DNA of 64,000 nucleotides from an uncultured Armatimonadota bacterium (GTDB taxonomy: Bacteria > Armatimonadota > Fimbriimonadia > Fimbriimonadales > Fimbriimonadaceae), in NCBI GenBank assembly GCA_903927025.1, contig CAIYLG010000008.1:62001-126000 (forward strand). The letters run 5' to 3'. A model generated the notes under the pieces. The model did not search any database. It was not told the origin of the DNA and saw only the letters and a list, made by a program, of their open reading frames with translations. Both the position numbers and the translations under genes were made by a program. This document shows, one piece after another, positions 55,801 through 64,000 of the stretch; the stretch's first letter is position 1; each line of letters starts with the position of its first letter.

Positions 55801-57602
55801 CTGGAGAAACCTGCGGCGGCGTATGTCGAACCGTTCGGAGCGAACGGGACATACAGCACCTTGTCCAGGCCACCCGAGTTGTCATAGATCGGGATATATC
55901 CAACTGTCGGTCCATAAGAGAACTCAGGGAAATTGACTGTGGAGTTGTTGCCACCGATCACGAACGCTCCGTTGGTGCTGGAGGAGTAGCCCTGAGTGGT
56001 ATTGGAAACGTACTGGCCATGCTGAAGGTCAACAGCCCAGATCCGTCCTGACTTCTGCCCGTTCACCGTCTGGTTGTCGCAGATGTAGGCAACACCCTCA
56101 TGAACGGTCGGTGCAAGCGGCAAACCCGTTAGCGAAAGATCCTGATCCGATGCACCTGATGGTGGCGCAATCGGAGTCGTCTGCTGTGGTGTGCTGAGCA
56201 GCGCTCCCGTGTTCGGATCGCGGGGCATCAAGTTGAAAATGTGGAGGGTGCCTGTAGCGTCCACCACAAGAACTTCATCCTGAGGCGTGCCAGCTGCGCT
56301 GCCTGGAACTTCAGCGCAAACGGGAGGACTCAGGGGCCCGGGAAGCTGACTGCTCTCCCAAATCTCATCGTATGGCTTGCCAACACTGTAATCCTGAAGC
56401 CCATCATCGGGGTTGCCATCCTCGTCAATATCCGTAATCGGGTTGGCATCAAACACCTTAACTTGGCCGTTTGTGGTGACGACGAGGAGACCCTTATAAA
56501 GGGTAGGAGTGTTGTTGCTCACACCCGCGGCGGTGAGGTTGGCAGCGATGTTCGAGTCGGCGATATTGGATCGCTGCAGGAGAGGCGGATTCAAGTCAAT
56601 CGCGCTGCTGCTCACTTTCCGGCTGCTGGAACCCTGCTGGCGAGATTCGCGAAGCATGCCCACCATATTTACGGCCAGTTTGGCGGCGACGAGGCCATCG
56701 GCAGCGAGGAACGGATCCAAGCCAACAAAGCCTGTATTGAAAACATAGCTTCCGGTAAGCGAAGAGCGGTTCAGCGCAAGCGGCGAGCCGTTCGACGTCA
56801 CAGCGACGACGCCTTCTCCGATTCGACCAACCATCATGTTCGGCTGAGAACCTACGAAGCTCACACCCTGAAGGAGGTTAAAGTCGTTGAGAGTGCCGCC
56901 GCCAAGATTCGTCATCGTCAGCGTCGGGCTGGTTAAGATGTTGGAGCCGCCTCGGTTCAACAGATACACGTCCGACGAATTCAGGGCGTGAATCGAATTC
57001 ATCAGCGAGTTCGTAAAGTCGGTTTGGTAAAGCCCTCCGCCGCTAATGATGTTGAACGGGAACGGGAAGCTGTTGAATAGGTCGAGTCCAGGGGAACTGC
57101 TGATGCTGGAACCGTCTATCCAAAGCACACCGCCGCCATCCACAAACCTTCGCAGGCGGTTCTGCTGAAGCGGAGAAAGCTGAGCCAGATATCGCGGCGA
57201 CATCATCAAGAAGTCGTAGTTGGCCAGTTGAGTATCGGAGGTCTGGCTAAGGATGACTTCCCAGTAAGCCGCATTGCGCTTCGAGATCGGTGTCCCGACT
57301 GCTGGCGTATTGGAGGGGTCAATCTGGAGCCATCGAGTCTGAATCGATGGGGTTACCCTTGAGGGCGCAAACGGATTGTAGAAATTCCAACCCGCTGGCT
57401 TCACAGTGGTCGCCGAATCCAAGTTATACAGCGCGTAAGGCGCATAGTCCACCGGCACACCGGCGAGACTCGGCTTGGAAGAGTCGAGAATCACGATGCC
57501 CGCCCGGATATTTTGGGCGCGCTGAGCGAATGTCTGGGGTCCCGCTAACGCAGAAGCCGCGGTTGCGGCGAGCGCGACAAGACCGATCAGGCGACCAAGC
57601 AT
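52830..57602 (-). CDS. giant secreted protein (1590 aa), amidotransferase-like N-terminal region and propeller-like repeats
   Basis: Signal-like MLGRLIGLVALAATAASALAGPQ; SPRYLAQLSPLQQNRLRRFVDGGGVLWIDGSS; TPTLYKGLLVVTTNGQVKVFDAN; 4-bp overlap with the 2338-aa gene. Confidence 0.85.
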   Translation of the reverse strand: MLGRLIGLVALAATAASALAGPQTFAQRAQNIRAGIVILDSSKPSLAGVPVDYAPYALYNLDSATTVKPAGWNFYNPFAPSRVTPSIQTRWLQIDPSNTPAVGTPISKRNAAYWEVILSQTSDTQLANYDFLMMSPRYLAQLSPLQQNRLRRFVDGGGVLWIDGSSISSSPGLDLFNSFPFPFNIISGGGLYQTDFTNSLMNSIHALNSSDVYLLNRGGSNILTSPTLTMTNLGGGTLNDFNLLQGVSFVGSQPNMMVGRIGEGVVAVTSNGSPLALNRSSLTGSYVFNTGFVGLDPFLAADGLVAAKLAVNMVGMLRESRQQGSSSRKVSSSAIDLNPPLLQRSNIADSNIAANLTAAGVSNNTPTLYKGLLVVTTNGQVKVFDANPITDIDEDGNPDDGLQDYSVGKPYDEIWESSQLPGPLSPPVCAEVPGSAAGTPQDEVLVVDATGTLHIFNLMPRDPNTGALLSTPQQTTPIAPPSGASDQDLSLTGLPLAPTVHEGVAYICDNQTVNGQKSGRIWAVDLQHGQYVSNTTQGYSSSTNGAFVIGGNNSTVNFPEFSYGPTVGYIPIYDNSGGLDKVLYVPFAPNGSTYAAAGFSSIWIGSRGEVPSQVDPLPGTTGSSALQVTTRASLHGSLPIYTGTGSRAVKLTVLDSSGTPWTDAQMSNYFSNVPPQNLGSGILSFAFKTGVTGLPATVSGFRLDYTIDWGDSTAGALSQVERGHVVLPDTPMTPDRVINGAVALSPQGTAYVVHSTAPSGTQKISGGPGASLYGFREQGFGSFNCIMRYELYGQYNTILNQTTEVTVPAVMSDHDSIVQQFAPMFLGNPALSNFEIRGGPAIRNGQVFITVAAKKATSSGAPINSIPATILMALNAEPQTATINVGSLTDGFQVIQSDFAKSSITSAPESQSVLGSGFYSYDAATGILTFPTLADTTKGQITNCISLSQPVIIRQTGTPDRLVYPDTVGGSVWNPVQWFHVIDGAYPGGGTPLVTGNSVFIGVDSYLYSVLNGAYSGGIPGFTGLMYGVNAQIPAAQLHPLAAQPWLNQLWTIDSTAPFTADPNVVWPQISAATSFEDFKVKLNQTVLSATSTSAYGAIGGDGALAAWGDTGLYTFAKSNFLICDEGRILEMDPSGNPIWSTSSTTSAGQSAINTAGVTKPLIRPTKAYKLGESTILFADAGANRVATMDKNGVEQRSITGFQLDPTFTPGGYAPGETLVLSGPRDALYYTTVVNVAGGAASVSIGDNEISNYEFWQHYLVADTGNKRLVEVIDRFYYNPNTQQVGQPVTVAGAPQVGVLLWHSPASVSGRQYAYSSVSRVLMPGNGPSGGHYVYVCGINGTLPTRVGAGLDSPSPTAPAESLNGTGGIVIYDPLNPAGAAVFNEIATPDVSATQFWDPNSGTFDNLVDTSTTYGAQVAVRRKGGAHRLNGLTSVTAKVLQLGASSSTTMIAIMVADGTGVYEVQYDPTQGASQSLGVDWMMPNEVYRNIFQTPVGLNLVPSGTNAKDLRAVFARRLDSGEVLIVNGYYGATVGNSPFSGEVMQVDGTINSANFSLLNLGFNSKSVTLDLRTAGSTAFRGLVLPVFADRR

Positions 57603-57603
57603 C

Positions 57604-60600
57604 TTAATGCACCTCTCCAAAGTAGGCAAGAACAGGGCTGACTGGCAGCCTCGGTAGAGGCGGCAGCGGCCGTCCATAAGAATCAGTTCGAATCAGGGTT
57701 GAGGTGCTGTTGTCCGTCACAAATCCGCTGGATCGTGCCGTGGACAGCGCCGGGTCGTAAGTGATGATCAGGTTCGGGACGATGCTGCCCGAGTTTGCGT
57801 TGACCGTGTATCCAGCCGGAACGTGTGATCCAGGGATCACGAATCCAGTGGCGGCAAAGTCGCCGGGAATCCATCCCCACTTCTTCATCCACTCCGCCTG
57901 AACCGAGGCGGGAGGTGGCATGTTCTCACTGACCGCACCGGAAATCACAACTCGTACATCGAGCGGTTCGCCGTAGAACGGCATCACCGGGGAAGCGCCA
58001 AAGTTCTCAAGACGAATCGCGTCGCGCTCCGGCTTGGTTCCCGCGCTGGCAATATAGGCGGAACGAGTGTCGTTTGGATCTGGATTGAACCAAGGCCCAG
58101 GAATCACGAAGAAGGAACCCTCTTCGGCGTACATGGAAGCCTGAATCTGAATATCGTGGGGCGCCAGAGCGAGCCGACCGACCATGTAGGTGTTGGTCGG
58201 GACGCTGTCCAGTTGAATCGGCCGAACCAGAAGCTCGTTCAATCCCTGGGTAAACAGGCTATAGGTGCCAGTGTTGCCCGAGGCTACGATGCTTTGGCCA
58301 TCCGAAGAAACTGTTGCCGTGCTTGAGTCGATCAGGGGGAACGATGTCTGCTCGAAGAGCGAGTACCTCTGGTAGGTTTCCTCACCGAGTCCATATTCCG
58401 GAATCGTCGTGGTCACGCCAGGGATAAAGGCAGAGGCCGCATTATCGGTTCTGGCGAACATGTACTGCGTGCTGCCACCCGCACCGTAGTTGAGATCCCA
58501 AGTAAAGAACGTATTGTTCGCGGCACCGTTGGCCATCGTGTGAGCAATCAGCACGCTGGTAGGGATCTTGGTGGAGGAACTGCCGTACTCCGCGTAATCA
58601 AACTCGTAGGGTCGAGTCGTGCTCGGGTTGTTCGCTGTCGCCGTCGGTCCGTTCGGGTCTCGGGCAAAGTCAAAGTCGAACGCGATCGGGTTGTTTGGGT
58701 CTGCCTGAATCGCGTTGAATCCGTTTGAATTCGGCGCGTCGGCAAACGGGGTGATCGCCTGGTTGGGAGCTGGCGCCACGAACTGAGTCGTATTGACGGC
58801 AACGTAATCCTTGGCCATCAGCATCATCATCGACTTCGAAGGTCGCGTAATCATCTGGCCCAGGGAATAGCCTTCGCCAACCTGGAGTCCGTTGGAACGG
58901 ATTCCCTTGAGGATGCTTCCTTCCACATAGATGGTTGCATTGGAAACGAGGGTGATCTGAACATCGGTGGGGATGATTCCCTTCACTCGTGCGTTGCCAG
59001 CGAAGTAGATCACTCCGTTGAATACGGGGCCCTTATCAAAATCCGTTGGGCCAAGGTTGGCGCTGATATTGATCGGGTTGGTGGGGTTGCCGACGCTGGA
59101 AGGCGTGAACGAGTTTACGATATGGCGCTGTCCATCGGTGCCTAGACCGATGCGGTAGCGAATGAACGGGTTGCCTGTATCGGTGCCATCAGCATAGTGC
59201 CAGTTCTTTTCAGCCTGTGGCACATTGGCCATAGATGACCGCTGAATGGTAAATCCGTCATCGAGGCCCTCGAACAGCGAACCCATAGGGACATAAAGGT
59301 AGCCCTGCCAACCGGAGTTCATTTCTCCGTTGTTGGGGTTCAGCCAGTCGTAGATGAGCGATACCTGGGTGCCTGTGTTCTGTCGTCCCGCTTCGTCGGA
59401 AGGGGTCTGCACATCGGACGGATTGTAGACATAGACGCCGGCGCCGTGTCCGTAGAGGCCCGTATTGCCGTTCCCAATTTGGACTCCGCTACCAGCCGAC
59501 ATTAAAACGTATCGGTTCTCGCCGGTATCGGGGTCGGTGAGCTCCATCGAAGGAACACCCTTGCCACCTACGCCGCGTGGGATGCCGTTGAGGTCAGGCT
59601 GGCCGTTGCCATCTCGGAAAACTCCACCGATCGTATTGAACAGACCACTCTGCGAATCCAGGCTGAGGCTTCCACCTTCGCTTAGGGTTCTCAGCTGCGC
59701 TGCGTTCCAAGTACCGTCAGGAAGGATGTCTCGAAGAACGATGTTTAGCTGACCGCCGTTGTAGTTCAGAGAGCCGTTGGGCTGGTCACCCTTTACAGAG
59801 CCAGCAACGTCGAACTGATCGCCCAGATAGCGATTGATGTCTAGCACAACGTTTCCATGGATCACCACCGAAGCGTTGGAGAACATTGAACCGCCGGTCT
59901 CAATCTGTCCAGCTGGCGATGGAATCGCGCCGACGTTGTACATCGCCTGAGTTCCGCCCAACTGATAAGTGAGTCCAGTGGAGGAGTTGAGTGCAAATGA
60001 GCTTGACGAAACCGTCGAGTTTCCGTAAATCGCGCCCAGTTCGGCAGGAACACCGATGTCAGCAGCTCGAGTGACGTTGTACTTGTTCGAGATGAAGCGA
60101 GCGGACTCAATGATTCCGATCGAAACAAAGGCCCGGTTCACCTGAGAGAACGGATACTTAGATTCGGACTGCTTCATCTGCCCAAGCGCCGTCCGGAAGC
60201 TTGGCTCGTCCAAGAAGTTCTGGAACTGGATCGGGTTGGCTGTGTTCTGGGTGGTCGGGTCATTGATGCTGACCAGTCCTTCGCGTCCAACCGACTCAAT
60301 GATAATGTAATTGCGCGCGAGGCCAGGCTGGCGGAGTGGGCCAACGGGGCTGTTGCTGAAAATATTGGCGTCGCTAGGTGCGTATCGCACTCGAACGAGC
60401 GATCTTCCGTTGAGGTACTGCACTCGGAAGAAGGGACCGAGTCCATCAGGTCCGCCCAGATCGATCTGCAAAGAACCAGGAACGAACGGCAGACTTTGGC
60501 CACCGCTTGTCTTTGCGGCTGGACGCAGATAATAAAGGTCCGGGTCCGAGGAGGCATTGGTGGTTCCCAGGAAAGTCTGCGTACCGCGCCAGTCTGCACC

Positions 60601-60834
60601 AAGCTGGCTCGCTAGAAGCTGAGCGTGAGCGTAGCGGATACCCGCCTCTGAGAGGTCGTTAGCCGCCGACCGGTTGCCCATGTTGTAGGACGTCTTCGAG
60701 TTCTTGTCGATGATGCCCAAGAACACGATGCCCAAGATGAGCAGGATTCCCAGCACGACAAGGGCGATGATAATCGTCTGCCCGCGCTGTCGCATTCTGC
60801 TGGCCATCGAAGTCGTTGGTTTCATGTTCATCAC
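57604..60834 (-). CDS. PilX-like minor-pilin/pilus-biogenesis protein with large C-terminal region (1076 aa)
   Basis: N-terminus RMRQRGQTIIIALVVLGILLILGIVFLGIIDKNSKTSYNMGNRSAANDLSEAGIRYAHAQLLA. Confidence 0.8.
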   Translation of the reverse strand: MMNMKPTTSMASRMRQRGQTIIIALVVLGILLILGIVFLGIIDKNSKTSYNMGNRSAANDLSEAGIRYAHAQLLASQLGADWRGTQTFLGTTNASSDPDLYYLRPAAKTSGGQSLPFVPGSLQIDLGGPDGLGPFFRVQYLNGRSLVRVRYAPSDANIFSNSPVGPLRQPGLARNYIIIESVGREGLVSINDPTTQNTANPIQFQNFLDEPSFRTALGQMKQSESKYPFSQVNRAFVSIGIIESARFISNKYNVTRAADIGVPAELGAIYGNSTVSSSSFALNSSTGLTYQLGGTQAMYNVGAIPSPAGQIETGGSMFSNASVVIHGNVVLDINRYLGDQFDVAGSVKGDQPNGSLNYNGGQLNIVLRDILPDGTWNAAQLRTLSEGGSLSLDSQSGLFNTIGGVFRDGNGQPDLNGIPRGVGGKGVPSMELTDPDTGENRYVLMSAGSGVQIGNGNTGLYGHGAGVYVYNPSDVQTPSDEAGRQNTGTQVSLIYDWLNPNNGEMNSGWQGYLYVPMGSLFEGLDDGFTIQRSSMANVPQAEKNWHYADGTDTGNPFIRYRIGLGTDGQRHIVNSFTPSSVGNPTNPINISANLGPTDFDKGPVFNGVIYFAGNARVKGIIPTDVQITLVSNATIYVEGSILKGIRSNGLQVGEGYSLGQMITRPSKSMMMLMAKDYVAVNTTQFVAPAPNQAITPFADAPNSNGFNAIQADPNNPIAFDFDFARDPNGPTATANNPSTTRPYEFDYAEYGSSSTKIPTSVLIAHTMANGAANNTFFTWDLNYGAGGSTQYMFARTDNAASAFIPGVTTTIPEYGLGEETYQRYSLFEQTSFPLIDSSTATVSSDGQSIVASGNTGTYSLFTQGLNELLVRPIQLDSVPTNTYMVGRLALAPHDIQIQASMYAEEGSFFVIPGPWFNPDPNDTRSAYIASAGTKPERDAIRLENFGASPVMPFYGEPLDVRVVISGAVSENMPPPASVQAEWMKKWGWIPGDFAATGFVIPGSHVPAGYTVNANSGSIVPNLIITYDPALSTARSSGFVTDNSTSTLIRTDSYGRPLPPLPRLPVSPVLAYFGEVH

Positions 60835-63068
60835 CGAATCACGTTCCTCACGCTTGCAGTCGCCTTAACCGTGGCGGTCTGCGGGTTGGGAATATTGGTC
60901 GTCTGCGGATAGTTGCGAATCGTCAGCTGCACCGAGATGAGCTGCCGAGTGTCGTAGTCCACCGCAAACACGTCGCTCGCATTCACTCCAGCCGGCACGT
61001 TTGCACCGCTGCCGTTGAACTGGAAGCGATAGGACACTTGGAACTGGCCGAACGGAATCGGATAGTTCGGATCCGAATTGAGCTTGATGTACCCCTTCTT
61101 GAAGCGAGGCTGAATCAGCGCGCTACAGAAGTTGGTGCCATCGTAAACACCCGGCTTAAATCCGGCGAGCTGCGATGGGGAAAGGCCAAGAAGCGCATAG
61201 TCTGCGGGCTCAGGCTGGTCCGTATAGTTGATTGAATACTGGTTGGGCCCAGGATTGTGCGTCGTTCGCACATACCGAACCGTATTGCCCTGGTTGGGCC
61301 CAGGAAGCTGATCGGGTCCGTAGACCACTTCGCTGCCGGGAACGATCGTGCACTTCGCGAATCCGCTCACTGGACTCAGTGGGCTTGCTGTGCCGTCGCC
61401 GTTCGGCGTGACTCGCAAGTCAATGTGTCGCTCTGGAGTGATGTTTGGAGCGTTGATCGCCACCCAGTTGAACAGTTCATTGATCGTCTGGAAGGCTGGA
61501 TCGTAAAAGTTGCCGTTGATGACGTAAGTGCTGCCGGCGAGAACTCGATTAGGGTCCTGGATCGGCGAATACACCGAAAGCGCGTCAGGGCTCGACAGAA
61601 CGGAAGGCAGGTTCTGAGGGTTGCTGGCGGGAGGAGACTGGCTGGGGTCTCCAACCTCGGAGATATTGAAGCTGGTGACAAGCGCGCCCTTTGCCGTGTT
61701 CATGTCGAACGGAACAAACAGATTGCGAATGTTCTGATTCTCGAGCCAGAGAGACCGATTGTTGGCGGCATTGATCGCCTGGGTGAACGGGTAGAGCCCT
61801 GAATTGGCGCTCACATAGTCATAGGTGAAGATGTCAAAGCATTCTTGACCTGAGTTGTAGTCCGTTTGAGACACGCTTGGGTCGTAGAAGTAGACGCTAT
61901 AACCAGGAGGGGCGCCTGATTTTCCATTCGAAGGGTCGTTTCTTCCAACGAAATACTGGTTAAAGCCGCTTGCACTTCCAGCAGGAGCCCAGCCCTGGGG
62001 CCAAACTCGCGCAATCTGGTTGGTCCACAGTCCGTATTGAGTTCTGTAGACGTCTGGCCCAATCGCCGCACCATTATTGGTTTCCTCACCCTGGCGAGAA
62101 GCTACCTGGCCCATCGCGGGGTCGTTGCTCATGTGGCTCGGGCGGAATTGGATGAGCGGCACGATGAGTGGGGCGTCACCAGAGTAGGTCACCTGGTGAG
62201 AGAACTTATCGTAAACCGGCTGGATCATGTCGTAGCGGTTGATCTCAGTCTGGATGACAGCATGGGTCTGCCAGTTCTGAATGATCGTCTTCTTGTTGGG
62301 ATAGGCGTTATCCCAAAGGAAGAACCGAGGATCGTCAAAGTTTGTGATGACGGTGTCCGTGACCGGGTCTGACAAGAAATAGGTTGGATTGGGTCTCCAT
62401 CGGCTTGATATATCGCCGTTAGAGCCAGTACCAGCTCGGTAGATATAGGGCTGAAATTCGACTCGGTACAGCACGAACAGGTTGTCTCTGGAGCCGCTTC
62501 GGCCCATCAAGATGCCGTCGTACGGGTTGTTGTATGCGTTGAATGGGTCTCTGAGCCCGACAAAATATCGAACCACCGTAGAACCAGGCGCAACCGGCAA
62601 CACAGGCTGACCGCGAGGGGCGAGCAGCGTTGGGTCAATAAATCCGTTATTTGGGTTCTTGTACTGCCCAGGTGACTGGGAGTAGTCGCCCTCTGCCGGC
62701 TTGACGATGTCGAGCTTCACGTAAGGCAGCACGACTTCGATTAGCGTAGGATTGGGATTAGACTGGCTTCCAATCTTGGGGACCTTCACGATGAGCGAGT
62801 TCGCTAGGACCGAAGCGGGGTTGCCGTTAAGCGTCGTGGCAACCACGTTCTGAGTGTTGCGAACCGAAGCGGCATTGCCGATCTCACGTGCGATTCGATC
62901 TGCCACGATCCGAGCGCGATCCTGTGCATCGCTGAACGCCTGGGCGGAGCGTGTGAAGTTGAACGTCTGAAAAACAGGAACAACGATAATCGTGAGGAGG
63001 ACGACCGAAATCGCCATCACGGTTAGAAGCTCAATCAGTGTGAAGCCGCTTTTGGAAAGTCGTCTCAT
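60831..63068 (-). CDS. PilW-like prepilin-type protein (745 aa)
   Basis: MRRLSKSGFTLIELLTVMAISVVLLTIIVVPVFQTF; 4-bp overlaps on both sides. Confidence 0.88.
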   Translation of the reverse strand: MRRLSKSGFTLIELLTVMAISVVLLTIIVVPVFQTFNFTRSAQAFSDAQDRARIVADRIAREIGNAASVRNTQNVVATTLNGNPASVLANSLIVKVPKIGSQSNPNPTLIEVVLPYVKLDIVKPAEGDYSQSPGQYKNPNNGFIDPTLLAPRGQPVLPVAPGSTVVRYFVGLRDPFNAYNNPYDGILMGRSGSRDNLFVLYRVEFQPYIYRAGTGSNGDISSRWRPNPTYFLSDPVTDTVITNFDDPRFFLWDNAYPNKKTIIQNWQTHAVIQTEINRYDMIQPVYDKFSHQVTYSGDAPLIVPLIQFRPSHMSNDPAMGQVASRQGEETNNGAAIGPDVYRTQYGLWTNQIARVWPQGWAPAGSASGFNQYFVGRNDPSNGKSGAPPGYSVYFYDPSVSQTDYNSGQECFDIFTYDYVSANSGLYPFTQAINAANNRSLWLENQNIRNLFVPFDMNTAKGALVTSFNISEVGDPSQSPPASNPQNLPSVLSSPDALSVYSPIQDPNRVLAGSTYVINGNFYDPAFQTINELFNWVAINAPNITPERHIDLRVTPNGDGTASPLSPVSGFAKCTIVPGSEVVYGPDQLPGPNQGNTVRYVRTTHNPGPNQYSINYTDQPEPADYALLGLSPSQLAGFKPGVYDGTNFCSALIQPRFKKGYIKLNSDPNYPIPFGQFQVSYRFQFNGSGANVPAGVNASDVFAVDYDTRQLISVQLTIRNYPQTTNIPNPQTATVKATASVRNVIR

Positions 63069-64000
63069 CGGTTGTTGTCCTCTTTCTGCAGGAACGTCTC
63101 ATTGGTGGACTTTCTCCAGGCCTGTCCCCAGCGATTGAGGCTGGAGAGGTTCTGAGGAGAGTTTCCTGTGAGGAAGAAGTTGGTTGGATTCCAAAGGACC
63201 CGGACCGTCACCGAGGCTCCCTTGACATTCCTGGCACCAAATCCATTCGCAAAACTAATCGATTGCGCGCTAGGGTCAACGCTTGTGAGGTCGACGAACG
63301 GGAGCGCTACCGTGGCGTCATTTCCGCCTGTGACCAAGAAGTCCTGGCCCATGAGGTCGTGGGTGACACCCGATCCGTCCACATAGGTGACTTCGCCGAT
63401 CGTCACCTTTCGGCCGTTGTCTGAATTCGGGAAGTAGATGCGCGTTGCCGAACCGAGGCCGGTCTGGGTGCCACCAATGTAAAACTGACCCACGCTCAGG
63501 TTGGTCGGCGTTGTCGCCACCGAATACTGCGCGGCAGACTTTAGGACCTGAACCGAGAACTCCTGGTTGACCATGTACAGAGCCCGTACCGCTCGGTTGT
63601 CCATCTGAACATTCACCGTCGTTCCGTCTGGCAGCAGGATCACTCCGGTGATGCCGTTGGTCGGATCGTTGTCCAGGTCGTAGAAGGTCACGACTCCGGA
63701 AGACTTGTCGATCGAGATCAGGTTCTGGCTCGGATTGGAAGGATTCACTTCGCAGTAAATTCCACCTGTGTCGAGGTCCATCAGAACGAAGTTGTCGGCC
63801 TTAGGTCCGTTGGCTCCGGAGGTGTCGGTCGTCCCATCCCCTCGCGCTGTTTCCAGCGTCGGGATCGGAGTGTTCGGCAATCCATCAGGTCCGGCGTTGC
63901 CAGCGACCTTGAGTCCGCCAACCGGCAGCTTGTGCTGAGCAAAAACGGCCTGAGGGTTAGCCGAGGAAACTTCGCCTGGCAGAACGCCAATGTCGACTCG
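63065..64000 (-). CDS. C-terminal part of a further operon protein, possibly PilV-like (N-terminus outside window)
   Basis: Frame stays open to the window edge (...RVDIGVLPGEVSSANPQAVFAQHKLPVGGLKVAGNAG...); 4-bp overlap with the PilW-like gene. Confidence 0.7.
   Translation of the reverse strand, partial: RVDIGVLPGEVSSANPQAVFAQHKLPVGGLKVAGNAGPDGLPNTPIPTLETARGDGTTDTSGANGPKADNFVLMDLDTGGIYCEVNPSNPSQNLISIDKSSGVVTFYDLDNDPTNGITGVILLPDGTTVNVQMDNRAVRALYMVNQEFSVQVLKSAAQYSVATTPTNLSVGQFYIGGTQTGLGSATRIYFPNSDNGRKVTIGEVTYVDGSGVTHDLMGQDFLVTGGNDATVALPFVDLTSVDPSAQSISFANGFGARNVKGASVTVRVLWNPTNFFLTGNSPQNLSSLNRWGQAWRKSTNETFLQKEDNNR

Noticed and set aside
1-64000. Mobile island, prophage or defence system
   Set aside because: No transposase, integrase, phage structural, restriction, toxin-antitoxin or cas gene recognised; content is housekeeping plus pilus/surface genes

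Overview
The window reads as one contiguous piece of a bacterial chromosome. I infer the Armatimonadota/Fimbriimonadia lineage from the style of its prepilins and secreted repeat proteins; no rRNA gene is present to confirm it. No rRNA, tRNA, CRISPR, transposase, integrase or phage gene was recognised. The left half (1-32 kb) is mostly housekeeping: trpD-trpC-trpF, a Ycf46-like AAA ATPase, an ABC exporter, thrS, a TlpA-like thioredoxin, an S51 peptidase, a MATE transporter, folP, lysC with a stand-alone ACT protein, an aldo/keto reductase, rpsR, a KpsF/KdsD-type isomerase, arginase and pdxT. It also holds two tandem secreted repeat-protein paralogues at 7.2-12.7 kb. The right half (32-64 kb) lies almost entirely on the minus strand. 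It holds ribD, rpe, a PASTA kinase-like protein with degenerate catalytic motifs, and aroB-aroK placed directly after a type IV pilus assembly cluster (PilM-N-O-P, an STN protein and a PilQ secretin). Upstream of that is a tightly coupled operon of three prepilin-like proteins (PilV/PilW/PilX-like) and two giant secreted PQQ/beta-propeller-like proteins (1590 and 2338 aa). The best candidates for something undescribed are: (i) this minor-pilin plus giant-propeller operon, possibly a PilY1-like tip system; (ii) low-complexity C-terminal tails on consecutive pilus assembly proteins, with a motif shared by PilO and PilP; (iii) a probable PASTA pseudokinase; (iv) a trpF with no canonical start codon; (v) a conserved 5' leader shared by the two repeat-protein paralogues; (vi) intergenic 137-bp and ~82-bp repeat families.
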